Source: Amphiduros pacificus (taxonomy: Eukaryota > Annelida > Polychaeta > Phyllodocida > Hesionidae). Taken from it: DNA of 64,000 nt. Both the position numbers and the translations under genes were made by a program. Below the pieces are notes generated by a model, which had not been told where the DNA came from, did not search any database, and was given only the letters and a program-made list of their open reading frames with translations. The stretch is from positions 25,150,217 to 25,214,216 of the forward strand of contig OX439005.1 of NCBI GenBank assembly GCA_949316495.1, in the 5' to 3' direction. Positions 39,209 to 52,026 of this stretch are shown here, one piece after another (the first letter of the stretch is position 1; every line of letters begins with the position of its first letter).

Positions 39209-40829
39209 AGAGTATGGCAGCCCACACACAGAGAGGAGGAAAGCACCATTATGGAGGTTGTCAGCCTACCGCGGGCATGACAATGCGAGCACATATTGTA
39301 TAATGAGCATGTCTGTTGCAGGGGCTGATTGACTGCCTCTGTGCCTGGCAGCACGCAGGAAGTAGCCAATATAGGTGCCAGCCTTATATGTTGTATAACC
39401 CAAGATTAGCACCAAAGAGACACATTGCCATTACATCATTCTTGTCAATATTTTTATGACATGATTGGCCTGAGATCTGATCTATTAATACTGGACATTT
39501 TGAATACTTGACCTATCCTTCATATTCTACAGCTGATTATCTGAGAACATCCGAATGTACTATACATGTGACAAGGAGTGCTGCCCTTCCCAAGTACCCC
39601 CCATCTCACATGCTGATGAAGCATTCTCATTCTATAAGTACCCCTAAATGTTAGACTGGTTCCGGTAATAGCAACACAATACGCAGCCATTCTATCTATG
39701 GTAACCCTATTATAGATCGGAAATGTACACACTATTAATTGCACTGTGCCAAATGCCCTCCAGACATGCTACTGCTCACAGCTGACAGATTGAAAGTATT
39801 GACAGCATAACCAAAGTTAAATTGACCAATCCTCAAACCAAACAGCCTGGTAATCTCTCTGCCAAATCAAATGTCAGCTCTCTGTTAGTGAAAGTAGAGG
39901 AAATCCTGCTTCAAGTCACTCAATGCTCATTTGCAAATTGTGTCAGACTAAATGTTAATATTACTAATGTGTGTATTAATAGATGGCAAGATACTTTTAA
40001 GTAAAAGTGGTTTGCATTTGCGCAAATGCTACAAAACATTTTAAGGTAATTATAAGGATACCAAAGTAAAAGAACTGATTTAAATATGTAGCATCAAATA
40101 AGATATCTGTCCTGGTAGACACGCCCATAATATTGGTAAAAACTGGGAAAACTCCAGTCATTCAGAAAACAGAGAGCAGAAGGTGTGGGTGTAAGTCAAT
40201 CTGTTGTGAAAGTGCCAGCCTCTCCTATACCACTATCACAAGATAAATACAACCACCATAGATTTTAGATGGAGATAAATGATATATATATATTTATCTC
40301 TATGAAAGTCGATGCAGTTTATATAGATGAAGATAAAAATCTAAAAATCTAAAACTACTTTCGAAATATCATTGGACATATATTCTTAAAGGATGTTTTT
40401 TCGACCTTGACCTTGATCTTGATTCAGATGGTTCACTGTAAAGTTGCATAGGTAGGAAGGTATTTGGCATTATAGGGAGTACCTATCAGGTGAAAACAGG
40501 AGCTGGGTGCTGCCAGACTGTTCAGTATATACATGGCAGAGCCAGGTAGAGCAGCTATCAGGTGGGAACAAGACTGGGCCCCTGCCAGACTGTGTAGTAT
40601 ATTCTGCCTACAACTTTGTGTAAATCTCGGCCCTCCAGTGTAACTGTCCCATATGTGCACCCCCATAAACCAGGCAGCTCACTTGCCTACCACCTATGTC
40701 ATACATATATAGAAATACATTTTAGTTGATTTAAAGGATATGCTTGTAGAGGGTAAGATAATATATATTTTGTCTGTATGGCTGGTACATGGGTTTGGTA
40801 CATAGTGGCAGATAGTCAAATCGCTGACA
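39209..40829. other. Unique DNA, no gene seen
   Basis: Contains a 9-bp inverted repeat, GAGATAAAT at 40272-40280 and ATTTATCTC at 40292-40300, around an AT loop. No coding evidence. Confidence 0.5.
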
Positions 40830-42300
40830 AAGATGTAACATAGTGTGGCACATTGAGGTCTGTCACACAGTAAAGCAGAAAGATAGGGATGGTATAACAT
40901 GGTGTCAGTGAGGTCAATCACACCATCAGATAGTTAGGGGTGGTGTAACATGGTGTCAGTGAGGTCAATCACACCATCAGATAGTTAGGGGTGGTGTAAC
41001 ATGGTGTCAGTGAGGTCAATCACACCGTCAGATAGGGGTGGTGTAACATGGTGTCAGTGAGGTCAATCACACCATCAGATAGTTAGGGGTGGTGTAACAT
41101 GGTGTCAGTGAGGTCAATCACACCATCAGATAGTTAGGGGTGGTGTAACATGGTCGCAGTGAGGTCAATCACACCATCAGATAGTTAGGGGTGGTGTAAC
41201 ATGGTCGCAGTGAGGTCAATCACACCATCAGATAGTTAGGGGTGGTGTAACATGGTGTCAGTGAGGTCAATCACACCATCAGATAGTTAGGGGTGGTGTA
41301 ACATGGTCGCAGTGAGGTCAATCACACCATCAGATAGTTAGGGATGGTATAACATGGTGTCAGTGAGGTCAATCACACCATCAGATAGTTAGGGGTGGTG
41401 TAACATGGTGTTAGTGAGGTCAATCACACCATCAGATAGTTAGGGGTGGTGTAACATGGTGTCAGTGAGGTCAATCACACCATCAGATAGTTAGGGGTGG
41501 TGTAACATGGTCGCAGTGAGGTCAATCACACCATCAGATAGTTAGGGGTGGTGTAACATGGTCGCAGTGAGGTCAATCACACCATCAGATAGTTAGGGGT
41601 GGTGTAACATGGTGTCAGTGAGGTCAATCACACCATCAGATAGTTAGGGGTGGTGTAACATGGTGTTAGTGAGGTCAATCACACCATCAGATAGTTAGGG
41701 GTGGTGTAACATGGTCGCAGTGAGGTCAGTCACACCGTCAGATAGTTAGGAGTGGTGTAACATGGTGTCAGTGAGGTCAATCACCATCAGATAGTTAGGG
41801 GTGGTGTAACATGGTGTCAGTGAGGTCAATCACACCATCAGATAGTTAGGAGTGGTGTAACATGGTCGCAGTGAGGTCAATCACACAGTCAGGCATATAG
41901 TTAGGGTGGTATAACATGGTAGTTGAGAGGTCAATCACACGGTCAGGCAGATACTTAGGGATGGTATAACATGGTATTATAGAGGTCAATCACACAGTCA
42001 GGCATATAGTTAGGGTGGTATAACATGGTAGTAGAGAGGTCAATCACACGGTCAGGCATATAGTTAGGGTGGTATAACATGGTAGTAGAGAGGTCAATCA
42101 CACGGTCAGGCATATAGTTAGGGTGATATAACATGGTAGTAGAGAGGTCAATCACACAGTCAGACAGATAGTTAGGGTGGTATAACATGGTAGTAGAGAG
42201 GTCAAGTGAGGTCAATCATGAGTGAAAGCACAATATGATATAACATGGTAGTAAAGTGATATAAGTCACAGTAAGGCATATATTTAAGAGTTGAGGTATA
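40830..42300. repeat. 51-bp minisatellite switching to a 54-bp subfamily, about 28 copies
   Basis: From about 40894 the unit is 51 bp, with GGTGTAACATGG, AGTGAGGTCAATCACACC and ATCAGATAGTTAGGGG. From about 41885 to 42215 it becomes 54 bp, with AGTAGAGAGGTCAATCACAC and GGCATATAGTTAGGG. Copies in the 51-bp part carry GTGTCAG, GTCGCAG or GTGTTAG. The GTGTTAG copies at 41406 and 41661 are exactly five units apart and begin similar blocks, showing a 255-bp higher-order duplication. The edges at 40830-40893 and 42216-42300 are decayed. Frames in the 54-bp part are artefacts. Confidence 0.97.
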
Positions 42301-44004
42301 GTCACAAACAGAAGGAGTACATGCATCAACACATATCACCAGGGTAAACTGCAAGACGTCGGCGAGCGAGACAAAGATGAAGTTATACATTGATAGATAT
42401 ATGACTAGTTGTAGGAGGCAGTGGTGATGCCGGACAGAGACTGCGAGGTGAAATGCACAACCTATCATCAACTTAGAGATATCACTTGCAAAACACACCC
42501 ACCATGCACATTCCTCAACTTCAAATCAATCTGGGAATAATGTAGAACCTAAGAATATAGGGTCTTCCCTCGGCATCTGAGTCAAGGCAAATATTTAGTT
42601 CTTTGCTTGGAGCAAAGCTGCACTCTGATATGGTCAGGATTAAACATTTACAAGAGACAGGACTGTCTATTCCAAGCTTGCTTTCGATATAGATGGAAAG
42701 AACAGCAGATATTTTGTCCTTCTCTTTGTATTTATTTGGACATTTTTTTCAGAATTTTGTTAACAGTTTGTTTGCAATGATTCAGAGAAGAAATGATGGG
42801 TTGTTGCTGTTTTCTTTTGACATTTGACTGTTGGATAATGGCCGCATTTCAAAAAGGAAGGACATCTGTCTACTGTATTATTGACTGTAATGGCAATGAC
42901 GGATTGCTTCTGTATTTTCTCCATGTTGTTAGTGTATGAAAGGATTGTTGGTCTTGACAGGGATAAAAGAAGAATGTTTCTCTTTTCAGTTAATGCATGT
43001 ATGCAGGGTATTTGAGTTGTATTTATTCTAACGGGCTGGTGTAATGGATACTCTGTGGCAAGTGGTAGTCGCAATCAGCCCAACATTCTGCAACATCCTC
43101 TCTCTGCACACACCAAAAAAAAACAACACGTAAAAATAGGTGGTTACAATTTGCATACATTTCCATAAGACAGTGATAAGCAGGATGAGTTTTGGGTCCA
43201 AGTTTGTTTTGTTGATTTGTGGAGTATTTCTAAAGAGATTTGATGAAAAGTAAACCAAATTTCAGGATCAGGAATAAAAGAGAACTGTTTTGGAGTAAAT
43301 AGTGGAAAGAGTTATTTAAAATCATTGACTTTTTATATCACAACAGAGGCTTAAAGTAATTCATTTTATCATTTCCTTGCTTCAATAGAGACTATATAAC
43401 TTTATCCCTGCTGAAAAATATCAAGAAAAAACTGTATTCTGTATGAATAATTAGTTTAGACATTCTACATATATGTAGGAAAAATTTAAAAAGTACAAGA
43501 GTTATGAGATGAACATGTAAGAAATGAAAATAAACTTTTTTATTCACTTTATCACTTTCAAGAAACAAAATATGAATTTAGAAAACATGTGGGAACTAAA
43601 TATTGAAAAAGAACACAACTATGAAACAGAAATAGGTATGACAGAGATTCCAGCCTGTTAGGGATAGATTAGGGGTAACAGTTAACCTGGTGGCCAGGTA
43701 TACCACAGCCTTTATCTTTGTAGATAAAACAGAGATAAATGCATTTACTGAGCATTACAACCTTTCACTTATAATGAGAGCCCTTTGCACAAAGCGAGGT
43801 TAGGAGCTTTGACCAAGGCCAGTTTGTTTGTTTTTCACCATTACTTCAGTCATTTTATGATGAGACCTACTTGCAGTAGAAATATTGTTGCCTCACTGAA
43901 TAGTCATGTTCAGGTCCTTGACATGACAACCCACATGGTCACAGATTTACAACGACAACAGGTTTTCCCTTCAGGCATAGACTTGTATGAGAAACATAAA
44001 TTTA

Positions 44005-44075
44005 ATCTCAGCTTGGTGGGGAATCAAACCCACAACTGTGCCACAGCCCGTGGCATGACCTAGGTCAGTCATGGC
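44005..44075 (-). mobile_element. Possible tRNA-like SINE fragment
   Basis: On the - strand GGTTTGATTCC (44030-44020) resembles a B box, inside a short stem (GTGGG with CCCAC). No convincing A box is visible upstream, so the call rests on one motif. Confidence 0.2.
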
Positions 44076-44440
44076 ACAAAATTAGACTTCTGTCACAGGG
44101 AGATATGCTCGGTAGTTTGTCATAATTGTACAGGTGGTACTGGCCAGGGCAGGTTACTGAGTATTCAGGGCAAGTGGTGATTATCAGGGTGCCCATTAAT
44201 ATCAATACTTCTTGCATATTTTGTGGGTATTCCACATGTTGCATAGGTTCTCTGGGGGTCAAACAGATGTACAGTGTTGCCAATTCTGACACAGTCTCAG
44301 GGTCAAGGACAAGTACAGTTTTACATTGATAAACAGTATTACATATTTATGTACTGTTATGAATAAACAATAGTCTTATGTCTTTTCTTCACCACTGTTC
44401 TATATATTATCTCCAATATATGACATTCTTGATGATAGAT

Positions 44441-44545
44441 GACCATTTAGCATGATTTTCAATATGACCATTTTGTGCAACATTTGACAAAGCCATTTTG
44501 CATGATATTCAATACGTCCATATTGCTTGGTATTCAAAATAAAAA
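44441..44545. repeat. Decayed 25-bp tandem repeat, about 4 copies
   Basis: CCATTTAGCATGATTTTCAA, CCATTTTGCATGATATTCAA and CCATATTGCTTGGTATTCAA recur with a more altered copy between them. Confidence 0.65.
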
Positions 44546-44825
44546 CTTTTATGTATCGTGAACCTCTTTGATAAAATTTGCTTATTTGTGGACTAATTTT
44601 TAATCAAATTTGAGTACTTTTGAAATAAATGCCTTCAGTAGAGAACACTGTTTAATCAAAAAGCTGGGTATTGCACTATTAAGCAATTACTGTGGCAGAA
44701 CAACTTCACCAAACTCCACCAAACATATACTTATGTTTTTAAGTACAGTTGTTAATCCTTTCACTCATTGGCCCCTTGTAAAGGACCTATGAGGCATCTT
44801 TTATTGGCGTCCTTTTGAAACACAC

Positions 44826-44980
44826 TTTAGATCATCCTCTCCACCCAGTTTGTATTGACTCACACATTACACCATCTTAAGAGTATTTTAGTCAACCCTT
44901 TCCATCCAGCTTCAGCAGGTCACATATGAAAGTGCCTTAATTGACAATATTTTAGTTCATTTTACAATGTGCAGCAGATA
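44826..44980. repeat. Decayed tandem repeat of about 62 bp, 2.5 copies
   Basis: TTTAGATCATCCTCTCCACC, TTTAGTCAACCCTTTCCATC and TTTAGTTCATTTTACAATG begin successive copies. Similarity fades within each copy. Confidence 0.5.
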
Positions 44981-46248
44981 TGTCTTGGCACAAGAGATAA
45001 ATATGGTACCTGATACACACTGCATAGATCGGGGAGAATATTGTCCATCACAACTGTGTAGATTGTGATCACAGTGTAGTAATGTGGGTGTTTATATATG
45101 ACACAATGGCAGTGCTTGCAGATCAGCTGCCCAGATTGATTTACAAAGGGGAGCCCTACTGTACGTTATTGATCCTACCTTAAAAGGCCTCGGCTCCGGG
45201 GCTGTAAAGATTTAATTGTTTGATCAATGTTGCCACCCCCACACTACTGGAGGTCACAGATCAGAGGTTATTTCTATATCGGTTGCATCATTTCTCTGGC
45301 TATCATGTAATGTTTGTGGCTATGAGGGCACAAGTAACTGAGTAATTTACAGCAGATGAAAGGTGCTCCAGGAATTATAGAAGGTGGTTCATACTGCTTA
45401 CAGCTAAATTGTTAGATATATATTAGATTTCTGACTTACAGGTTCTTTATTGAATCATGATTTTGTTATATATTATCAGAATTATATTTAATGGTACACT
45501 GACTTAAGACATTTGATACAATATATGCTATTTTATCAGTCTTTTAAAGAGCCTCTGCACAGTCTGCAGCATGGAAGGTTGTTAACTGTCATGTACCATC
45601 TGAGAACAATGACTCCAAGCAATGAAAAATTACAAAACCTATCAGGTTGCCATCGACATAAATTCCCATTCTGGCTCTGTCATTTAAGACTGGGTGTATT
45701 TTTATATCCAATGAGTTTTCCCACGTGTCTCTGAAAGGAACCAAATTACATTTGTGTTCAGCGTCTCTGTATTGTCAAGATCCCTGAATGGGTGTCATGA
45801 GCTTGTGTATTATGTGCCATTAAAATCCTTCAAAAATAATTTTATTTATCAAAGATCAAGACATTCTTGGCACAGTAATGTTGGTATGAAGCTTCAATCT
45901 TGACATGCTCGACGTGTATAACGTCATCAGACTATATGGTAGTCTCATTTTGGCTGTCAAATTAGAATTCAAGAAGAAGAATGTGGATACTGTTGAATGT
46001 GTAAATGACATTTTATTTAACAGCACAGTATAGTTTCTATTTTTAAAGAAACATTTCTTGTTTTCTATGAGCATTGGAGGGGCAGTAGGACATTCATATA
46101 TCTGAAGAATGCCATCTCTTTCTTCTGTTATCAGTTTGCAGCAGACCATGCACCTTCTCTCTATCTCTTCATCTCTCTACCACTTCATTATATAGTGAAC
46201 CTAGCCCTGCATTTATTATATCTGCTTTTCACAGACCCCTAGACCCCC

Positions 46249-46302
46249 TCTCGACCACAACATAATCTTTTAACTCTCTCAACCACAAAATAACATTTTA
46301 AT
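46249..46302. repeat. 28-bp direct duplication
   Basis: TCTCGACCACAACATAATC and TCTCAACCACAAAATAAC begin two adjacent copies. Confidence 0.75.
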
Positions 46303-46944
46303 CTTGTCCCAGCTGATATGTCTACAACATACTGTACAACAAACACCGAAGATTTAATAATAGATTATTAAACTGAAATAAGATACTTGAATAAAACCAT
46401 TTTGTTTGATTTGTTTTGTGTCAATCTAAAATCAGAAAAGAACATTTAATAATGGTAGTGGATAAGTTCTGATAACATTAAATGTCTCTTTAAATATTTT
46501 ATCCAAAAAATATTTAAGTGATATTTGAGTGTTAATTTTGTAGCAGCGTCCAGGGATAAACTTATTTGATATTTTGTGTGTCCTTGTCACATGGCGATGG
46601 GGACATTGAGGGATGATCAGAGTGGAATGCAGCCCACAGCTGCGGCCTCATATGATGTGAGAGCGGTCTGCATCTATAAGCCACTGGTCCTTACTACATT
46701 GCTCAGCACCACCGACAAAAACTGGCATATGAACCAATAGACAAACCCAATAAGGTCCTCAGATAGAGATAAAATTGGTGAGAGATACTTTGGTTGTAAG
46801 GAGGAACACAGATGAAATACTTGAAGCCTACCAGGATTTGCTACTTATATAGTGCTGCTGGGTATAGAAGTGATCTAATAGAGGCAACAAAATGTATGTT
46901 TTATAGGAATCTTATGTGAATTGTTGCCAGGCTTGTTTAAATAA

Positions 46945-47232
46945 GAAGCCAAATTAGAGTGGCGTGTATCCCTGAGAATAATGTGCCTAAAGAGAGAGAG
47001 ATTAATGGAGAGGGGCGATTCAGACAATCACCCGGGCTCGTTGATTTTAAAGCACTTGGTGGACTACGCACCTCACAGAAAGGACAGAGTGGATGTGGAA
47101 GGAAAAATTGAAAGTGACGGAGCAGGGATTTATAAGGTAGTAAAGGAAATCGAAATTGAATCTCCGGGGCTTAATGTGAGGTGTTTGGGTCAGTCAATAG
47201 AAAATTGGAGGTTCTCAGCAAGTGCATCATAA
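46945..47232 (+). other. CpG-richer patch with protein-like frame, status unclear
   Basis: The + frame is open from 46945 to 47232 (ATG at 46981) and has unusually mixed, charged composition, for example KDRVDVEGKIESDGAGIYKV. At least seven CpG fall within about 220 bp. A donor-like AAT|GTGAGG lies at 47175 but no good acceptor lies upstream. It could be an orphan exon, a conserved non-coding element or chance. Confidence 0.25.
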
Positions 47233-48660
47233 ACTGTGGCCTTTACTCTTTCTGGGCTGATTTTGGCACACCCATTATCACTATGTTGAAGGCCCATATT
47301 GGAACTTAAAGTTGTCTTTATATTACAGTATGGTCAAAGCTGCATTAGAGTCAAAAATAAAAAAAATCATCTCATATTTGAGTCACCAGGATCTGATTGT
47401 AATATAGCAAAAAGAAATATTAACATTAAACTACTTAATATGTATATATCTAAATTAAATCACAATCTTAGTATTTTGAATACTTTAATAATGTTGATTT
47501 GTAGTATATTTTAATAAAAGGGCAAGTTTAAGAAGGTTAATTAAATAACTTTATTTGAAATATATATGAGTTGTAATTGTAAACCTGTTTACCTGTCAAT
47601 TGTCTGAAATGTCATGGACTAATATATTTATGGTGAGAGCTATTGACAAAGCTAAACATATTTGCTTGTTTGTTAATTTATAGCCTTTAAATTTGCCACT
47701 TCACCACGCTTGATAACTTATTGATGAACAATTAACAGCAGAAAAACATGAAGAGAACAATCTATAATCTGCATGTCAAACAGAGAAACTATGAAAATAA
47801 TAAGAATAGGTTTTACAATACCTTAAAGTAAAGAGCTTCTGCTCCAAGACTGCATGAGAGTTATGTATTCACCCATGCATGTCAATATTAAGGAAAAAGA
47901 GATTCATTATTTATTGAAACATGTTAATTGACATGAAGGAAGTGATTGACAAGAATGATTGATATTAACACTAAAGGTGCACATGACATATATGCATCAT
48001 AGCTGTGGTAATTACATGTAAAAAGTAACATTATCCCCATTAGCAATTTATATAGATATATGCATTGCATTGGTTGTCGTAAATTTGGTTGATGTCCATA
48101 TTATTCTCAGTAAGATTCGACCCCATTAGTATTATACATGGAAGATTATATGTCAGTAGCATAGGCCTGGGCTTATTTGATTTGATCACATGAAGTTTCT
48201 GTTTTTTGTCAGCTCTCATATTCCCTGACATTGTGATTAGACTGCTCTTGTCAGCCACGTTAATTAGATGCTTAACTGGAAGATAAGCATGTCAGACATC
48301 AGAAGATTCTGAATGAAATAAGATGATTAAGTCAGGTTCTGTAACAAATTACAATATTTATGTACAGTTTTCTTTGAGGTTTTTAATAACATTGTCAGTG
48401 TAGAATAAGATATGATTGATCTTTCTATGTGGCGATTAAATTCTGTATTTTGGAATTTAAAATTATTTTCTTTGAAATAATTTACGTTTGCAAGAGTAAC
48501 TTTTTAGGGATTTGAGAAATTGAAAAAAGAAAACATTTGAAATATTCTGAATTTGCTGTAGAGGAGACACGCCTGGCAAGATATATGTTTAGAAATTCTA
48601 AAGCACATGGGTGAATGGGGGGGAACACAACACTGCTCAAACTTGGCAAGGCTTCTGGTG

Positions 48661-48674
48661 CTGCCCTCTAGGGA
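48661..48674 (-). promoter_or_regulatory. CTCF-like binding motif
   Basis: - strand TCCCTAGAGGGCAG. Two mismatches to the core, but the TAGAGGGCAG half is intact. Confidence 0.3.
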
Positions 48675-49576
48675 TAATTTTGCATACCCCATGACACACT
48701 GCACACCCATGAGAACCCTCAGAGAATTATCACAGTGGAGTCCTCACATGCCACATCACAGCAGTAGACCATGAAGGCGAATTTACTTGTGGACATAGGG
48801 GCAATTACAGAAACGTGACAGGTGGTCCCGAGAGGGGTTAATGTGGGAGGGGTTAACGTGGGCGAAGGAGCCGCTTATGAGAAACTCAGAGAGATATAGA
48901 GTCATGCTGAGCCACAAGCCCTGGGTCACATTCATATGATATACAGTAGTCTCAAAAGGTGAACTCGCTCATATTACTCTGCAAGGGAACATAAATCTAA
49001 GATAAAACCATCACCAGCTACAGTACATGTCTCACCCCCCTGCAGAATCACTACGTCTCGATTAATATTGATATGCTGAAAGTTCCTCACAAAGTTGCTG
49101 TACCTCTTCATGCTTGTTGCCATGCGAAACCAAAAAGGTTTCGTAACACAGCTGCAAGAATGAGGTATACTTATTATGATAATCTGCCAGACAGACTGGA
49201 CATATTTTAATGGTATATTGAAACACTCCTTGGCTGGTTGAAATCATGAATACTTCCTTATTTCAAATATAATGAGGACCAATTTATGCTGTAACTTTGG
49301 TCACAGTTCCCTATACCAGTTACAGGGTATCAACGTTACTATTTTACAATATGCATAGGAATAGTATTTTTGGTTCAAGTAATCTTCCTGATATATGAGG
49401 CAACTCTCTGTGGCTTCCTCCTCAGTTTGGAGTGGTCACAGGTGCTACACCTGCCATTTAATCTTGGTATTGTCAATTTAATCAATGTTGTGTGGATGTG
49501 ATAAGAGGTGCAACATTAGAATGCCATCTTCAGTTTCAAAAGTCTGTCCCCAGTAGTTGACAGATTTCTGAATAGA

Positions 49577-49768
49577 ATGGCATCAAACACCATGACATCA
49601 CATCTGACCTTCACTTCAGGTCTCCCTGATATCCACACATTTATCAAGGATCTGCATATATTGACATCAAACTCCATGACATCACATCCGACCTTCACTT
49701 CAGGTCTCCATGATATCCACACATTTATCAAGGATCTGCATATAATGACATCAAACTACATGACATCA
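49577..49768. repeat. 84-bp tandem repeat, 2.3 copies
   Basis: Two nearly identical 84-bp units (starting 49577 and 49661) contain CATGACATCACATCCGACC and ATATCCACACATTTATCAAG. A third unit starting 49745 breaks off after 24 bp, exactly where the 40-bp array begins. Confidence 0.95.
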
Positions 49769-50095
49769 CATACAGCTTGCTCAGAAACATCTGATAATGC
49801 TGACAATACATACAGCTTGCTCAGAAACATCTGATAATGCTGACAATACATACAGCTTGCTCAGAAGCATCTGATAATGCTGACAATACATACAGCTTAC
49901 TCAGAAACATCTGATAATGCTGACAATACATACAGCTTGCTCAGAAGCATCTGATAATGCTGACAATACATACAGCTTGCTCAGAAGCATCTGATAATGC
50001 TGACAATACATACAGCTTACTCAGAAACATCTGATAATGCTGACAATACATACAGCTTGCTCAGAAGCATCTGATAATGCTGACAATACAAACAA
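49769..50095. repeat. 40-bp minisatellite, 8 copies
   Basis: Units of exactly 40 bp contain CATACAGCTTGCTCAGAAAC and ATCTGATAATGCTGACAATA. Variants are limited to AAACATC/AAGCATC and GCTTGC/GCTTAC, so the array is young. It starts inside the third 84-bp unit. Confidence 0.97.
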
Positions 50096-50829
50096 CTTGT
50101 CACTTGTGATGCCACAACAATTTTAGTAAAATGAGTATGACTCAGTCACTTCAATATTATGAGTCCAGGGAGCCCAGACTAACAGCATATCAGCATATAA
50201 CATGCCATGTGTATAACTTATATGCAGGCACACGAAAACATATATTTGATTTAAAAGTAGATCTTAATAAAGAGTGCTGGACTTCCCTGTTTGATTTGTA
50301 TGGCCTATTCTGGGCTGAGGAATTTACACAATAAATGCATTATGGCATTTTTCAAGCAATGTTGGTGCAGAAAGTAGCTGTGTAAAAAGCCTTGGGTGTG
50401 ATGGAGTGCTGAGCTGATTACTGGCAGGATTAAGGAATTGTATTTTTGGATGGGAGCTTGAGAATGTCTTAATCCATATCGACCATTATGGGAATGAGGT
50501 ATTAGCTGCTGAAAATTACCAAAATGAGGTTAGACAGCAAGGAGTAGGGATAAACTACAACCCAGAGGGATGCTGCAGATTACTCCAATTCTCTTCCGTA
50601 GTCACTGGTGTTGGTAGTAGGTTCTGTCGTATTGGAGTATTTTCAATATGTTTTGTGGAGATGAATTGTAACAAAATGGTAAAACCAAAGGGATATATAT
50701 ACATGTATGTGTGTTAAATGATTAGGTCTCATGACTTTTCCTTACTTTTGTATGTCAAGTGTAAGTCAGTTTCAATCACAAAATGTCACTAGGTTTTGGT
50801 TTCTGCCTGCTATGTAGAATGAATTGCAT
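50096..50829. other. Unique DNA, no gene seen
   Basis: AGT|GTAAGTCA at 50758-50768 is a strong donor sequence but has no matching acceptor upstream. No other signal. Confidence 0.5.
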
Positions 50830-51395
50830 TGTTTTTTTTAGAAGTTAGGAAATCAAGAAATTCAGTATGTGCTACTAAATATCCAGATTAATAACATGCC
50901 ATGAATACCATACACAGATGCTTGATGTTAGTCTCGGATGGAAACTTTTTCAGACCATCAACATTGGGAAAGCAGCAAATATTGAATTGACGCATTTAAT
51001 GAGAATTGTAATAAAAGAATAGAATAGAATAGATATAAAGGTAGTATTAGCTGTATTAGGGAATGAAGTCACTCGCATGTATTAACACATGCTACCAACA
51101 TATCCATCTTGCAGAAGATTTGGATGAATCTGTTTTAACTGGTCAGGTAACATTGTTTTTCATAAAGTAGGAAATCAAGAAATGCTAAATATTCTACTAA
51201 TTGGTCTTGATGAATAGCATGTTGTAAATACCACAGATAGGTGCGTTACGTAAGTCTCAGACGGGAACCTTTGCAAGATAAACAAAAAATGTAAATTGGC
51301 AAATTGTGGTCTTGACACATAAAATGAGAATTGTAATAAAAGATTGGAATTGATAACCAATTAGTTGCATTAGTGATTGACGTCACTCAGACATA
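50830..51395. repeat. Old tandem duplication, period about 320 bp
   Basis: Copy A (about 50830-51090) and copy B (about 51150-51395) share GTAGGAAATCAAGAAAT-like starts, then blocks around AAATACCA, TTAGTCTC and an exact AATGAGAATTGTAATAAAAG. They end at GAAGTCACTC versus GACGTCACTC. Substitutions and small indels are frequent, so it is old. Copy B carries a perfect CRE (TGACGTCA at 51378-51385) where copy A has TGAAGTCA. Confidence 0.8.
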
Positions 51396-52026
51396 GTTGA
51401 TACACACATATATATATATATAACATGTTTATGGTGGGGCTTGATGGATGTAATTTAGGCATAATCTATACTCTGAGAAAGCTGTTTAGCCACATGTTGG
51501 GAGCCATCCATATTTTTTCATAATCTTCATAATCCCAAATTATTATTATCATAGCATTATTTTTAATGTAGCAGAGATGTCAGAATTATACTTACTTCTC
51601 ACCTAAAATCTCTAACCCAGTTACCCACACTCGCACCCAAAGAATATACAGATGCCTTTGGGCAATATGAAATGTGGATCCCTCAATGTGTTTCTGTCTG
51701 AACACAGGTGCAAGATGCAGGGTACCTTGATCGTTCATATATGTGTATGTATAAATGTGTATGTATATTATATATATACAATACAGGGTAGAAGCCAGCA
51801 GTGATCTGATGAGATGCACTCTTCCTTGCATAATTAATGTTACATGTTTGAGACCAGACAATTCTCATGTCAGAGGGACACTCAGAAACATCACAGTCCA
51901 TGGTAGTGGTACCTCTCATTCAATAACACATTATCATCTCTCTGTTAATAGAACACGAATCCTGTCTGCCATTAACAGACAAATGCCTTGTAAAAATGAG
52001 GATTTCACATAAATACTTTTGAATCA
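51396..52026. other. Unique DNA, no gene seen
   Basis: Short TA tracts at about 51408-51422 and 51769-51780. The overlapping 80-90-codon frames on both strands are not recognisable. Confidence 0.5.

Larger units (their letters stand above)
42301..49576. other. Unique AT-rich DNA, 7 kb, no supported gene
   Basis: Contains decayed repeats at 44441 and 44826, a small duplication at 46249, a tRNA-like fragment near 44020 and a CTCF-like motif at 48661. A CpG-richer patch at about 46,945-47,230 holds an 83-codon + frame. The longest other frame is about 104 codons on the - strand, with no recognisable domain. Confidence 0.5.

Noticed and set aside
38762-39369. His/Pro-rich and Gly/Val/Trp-rich frames up to 189 codons
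   Set aside because: They arise from the 18-bp period. Four overlapping frames cannot all be real, and none extends meaningfully beyond the array.
40830-41890. Telomere-like TTAGGGG in each 51-bp unit
   Set aside because: One copy per 51 bp inside a longer unit, not tandem TTAGGG, so not an interstitial telomere.
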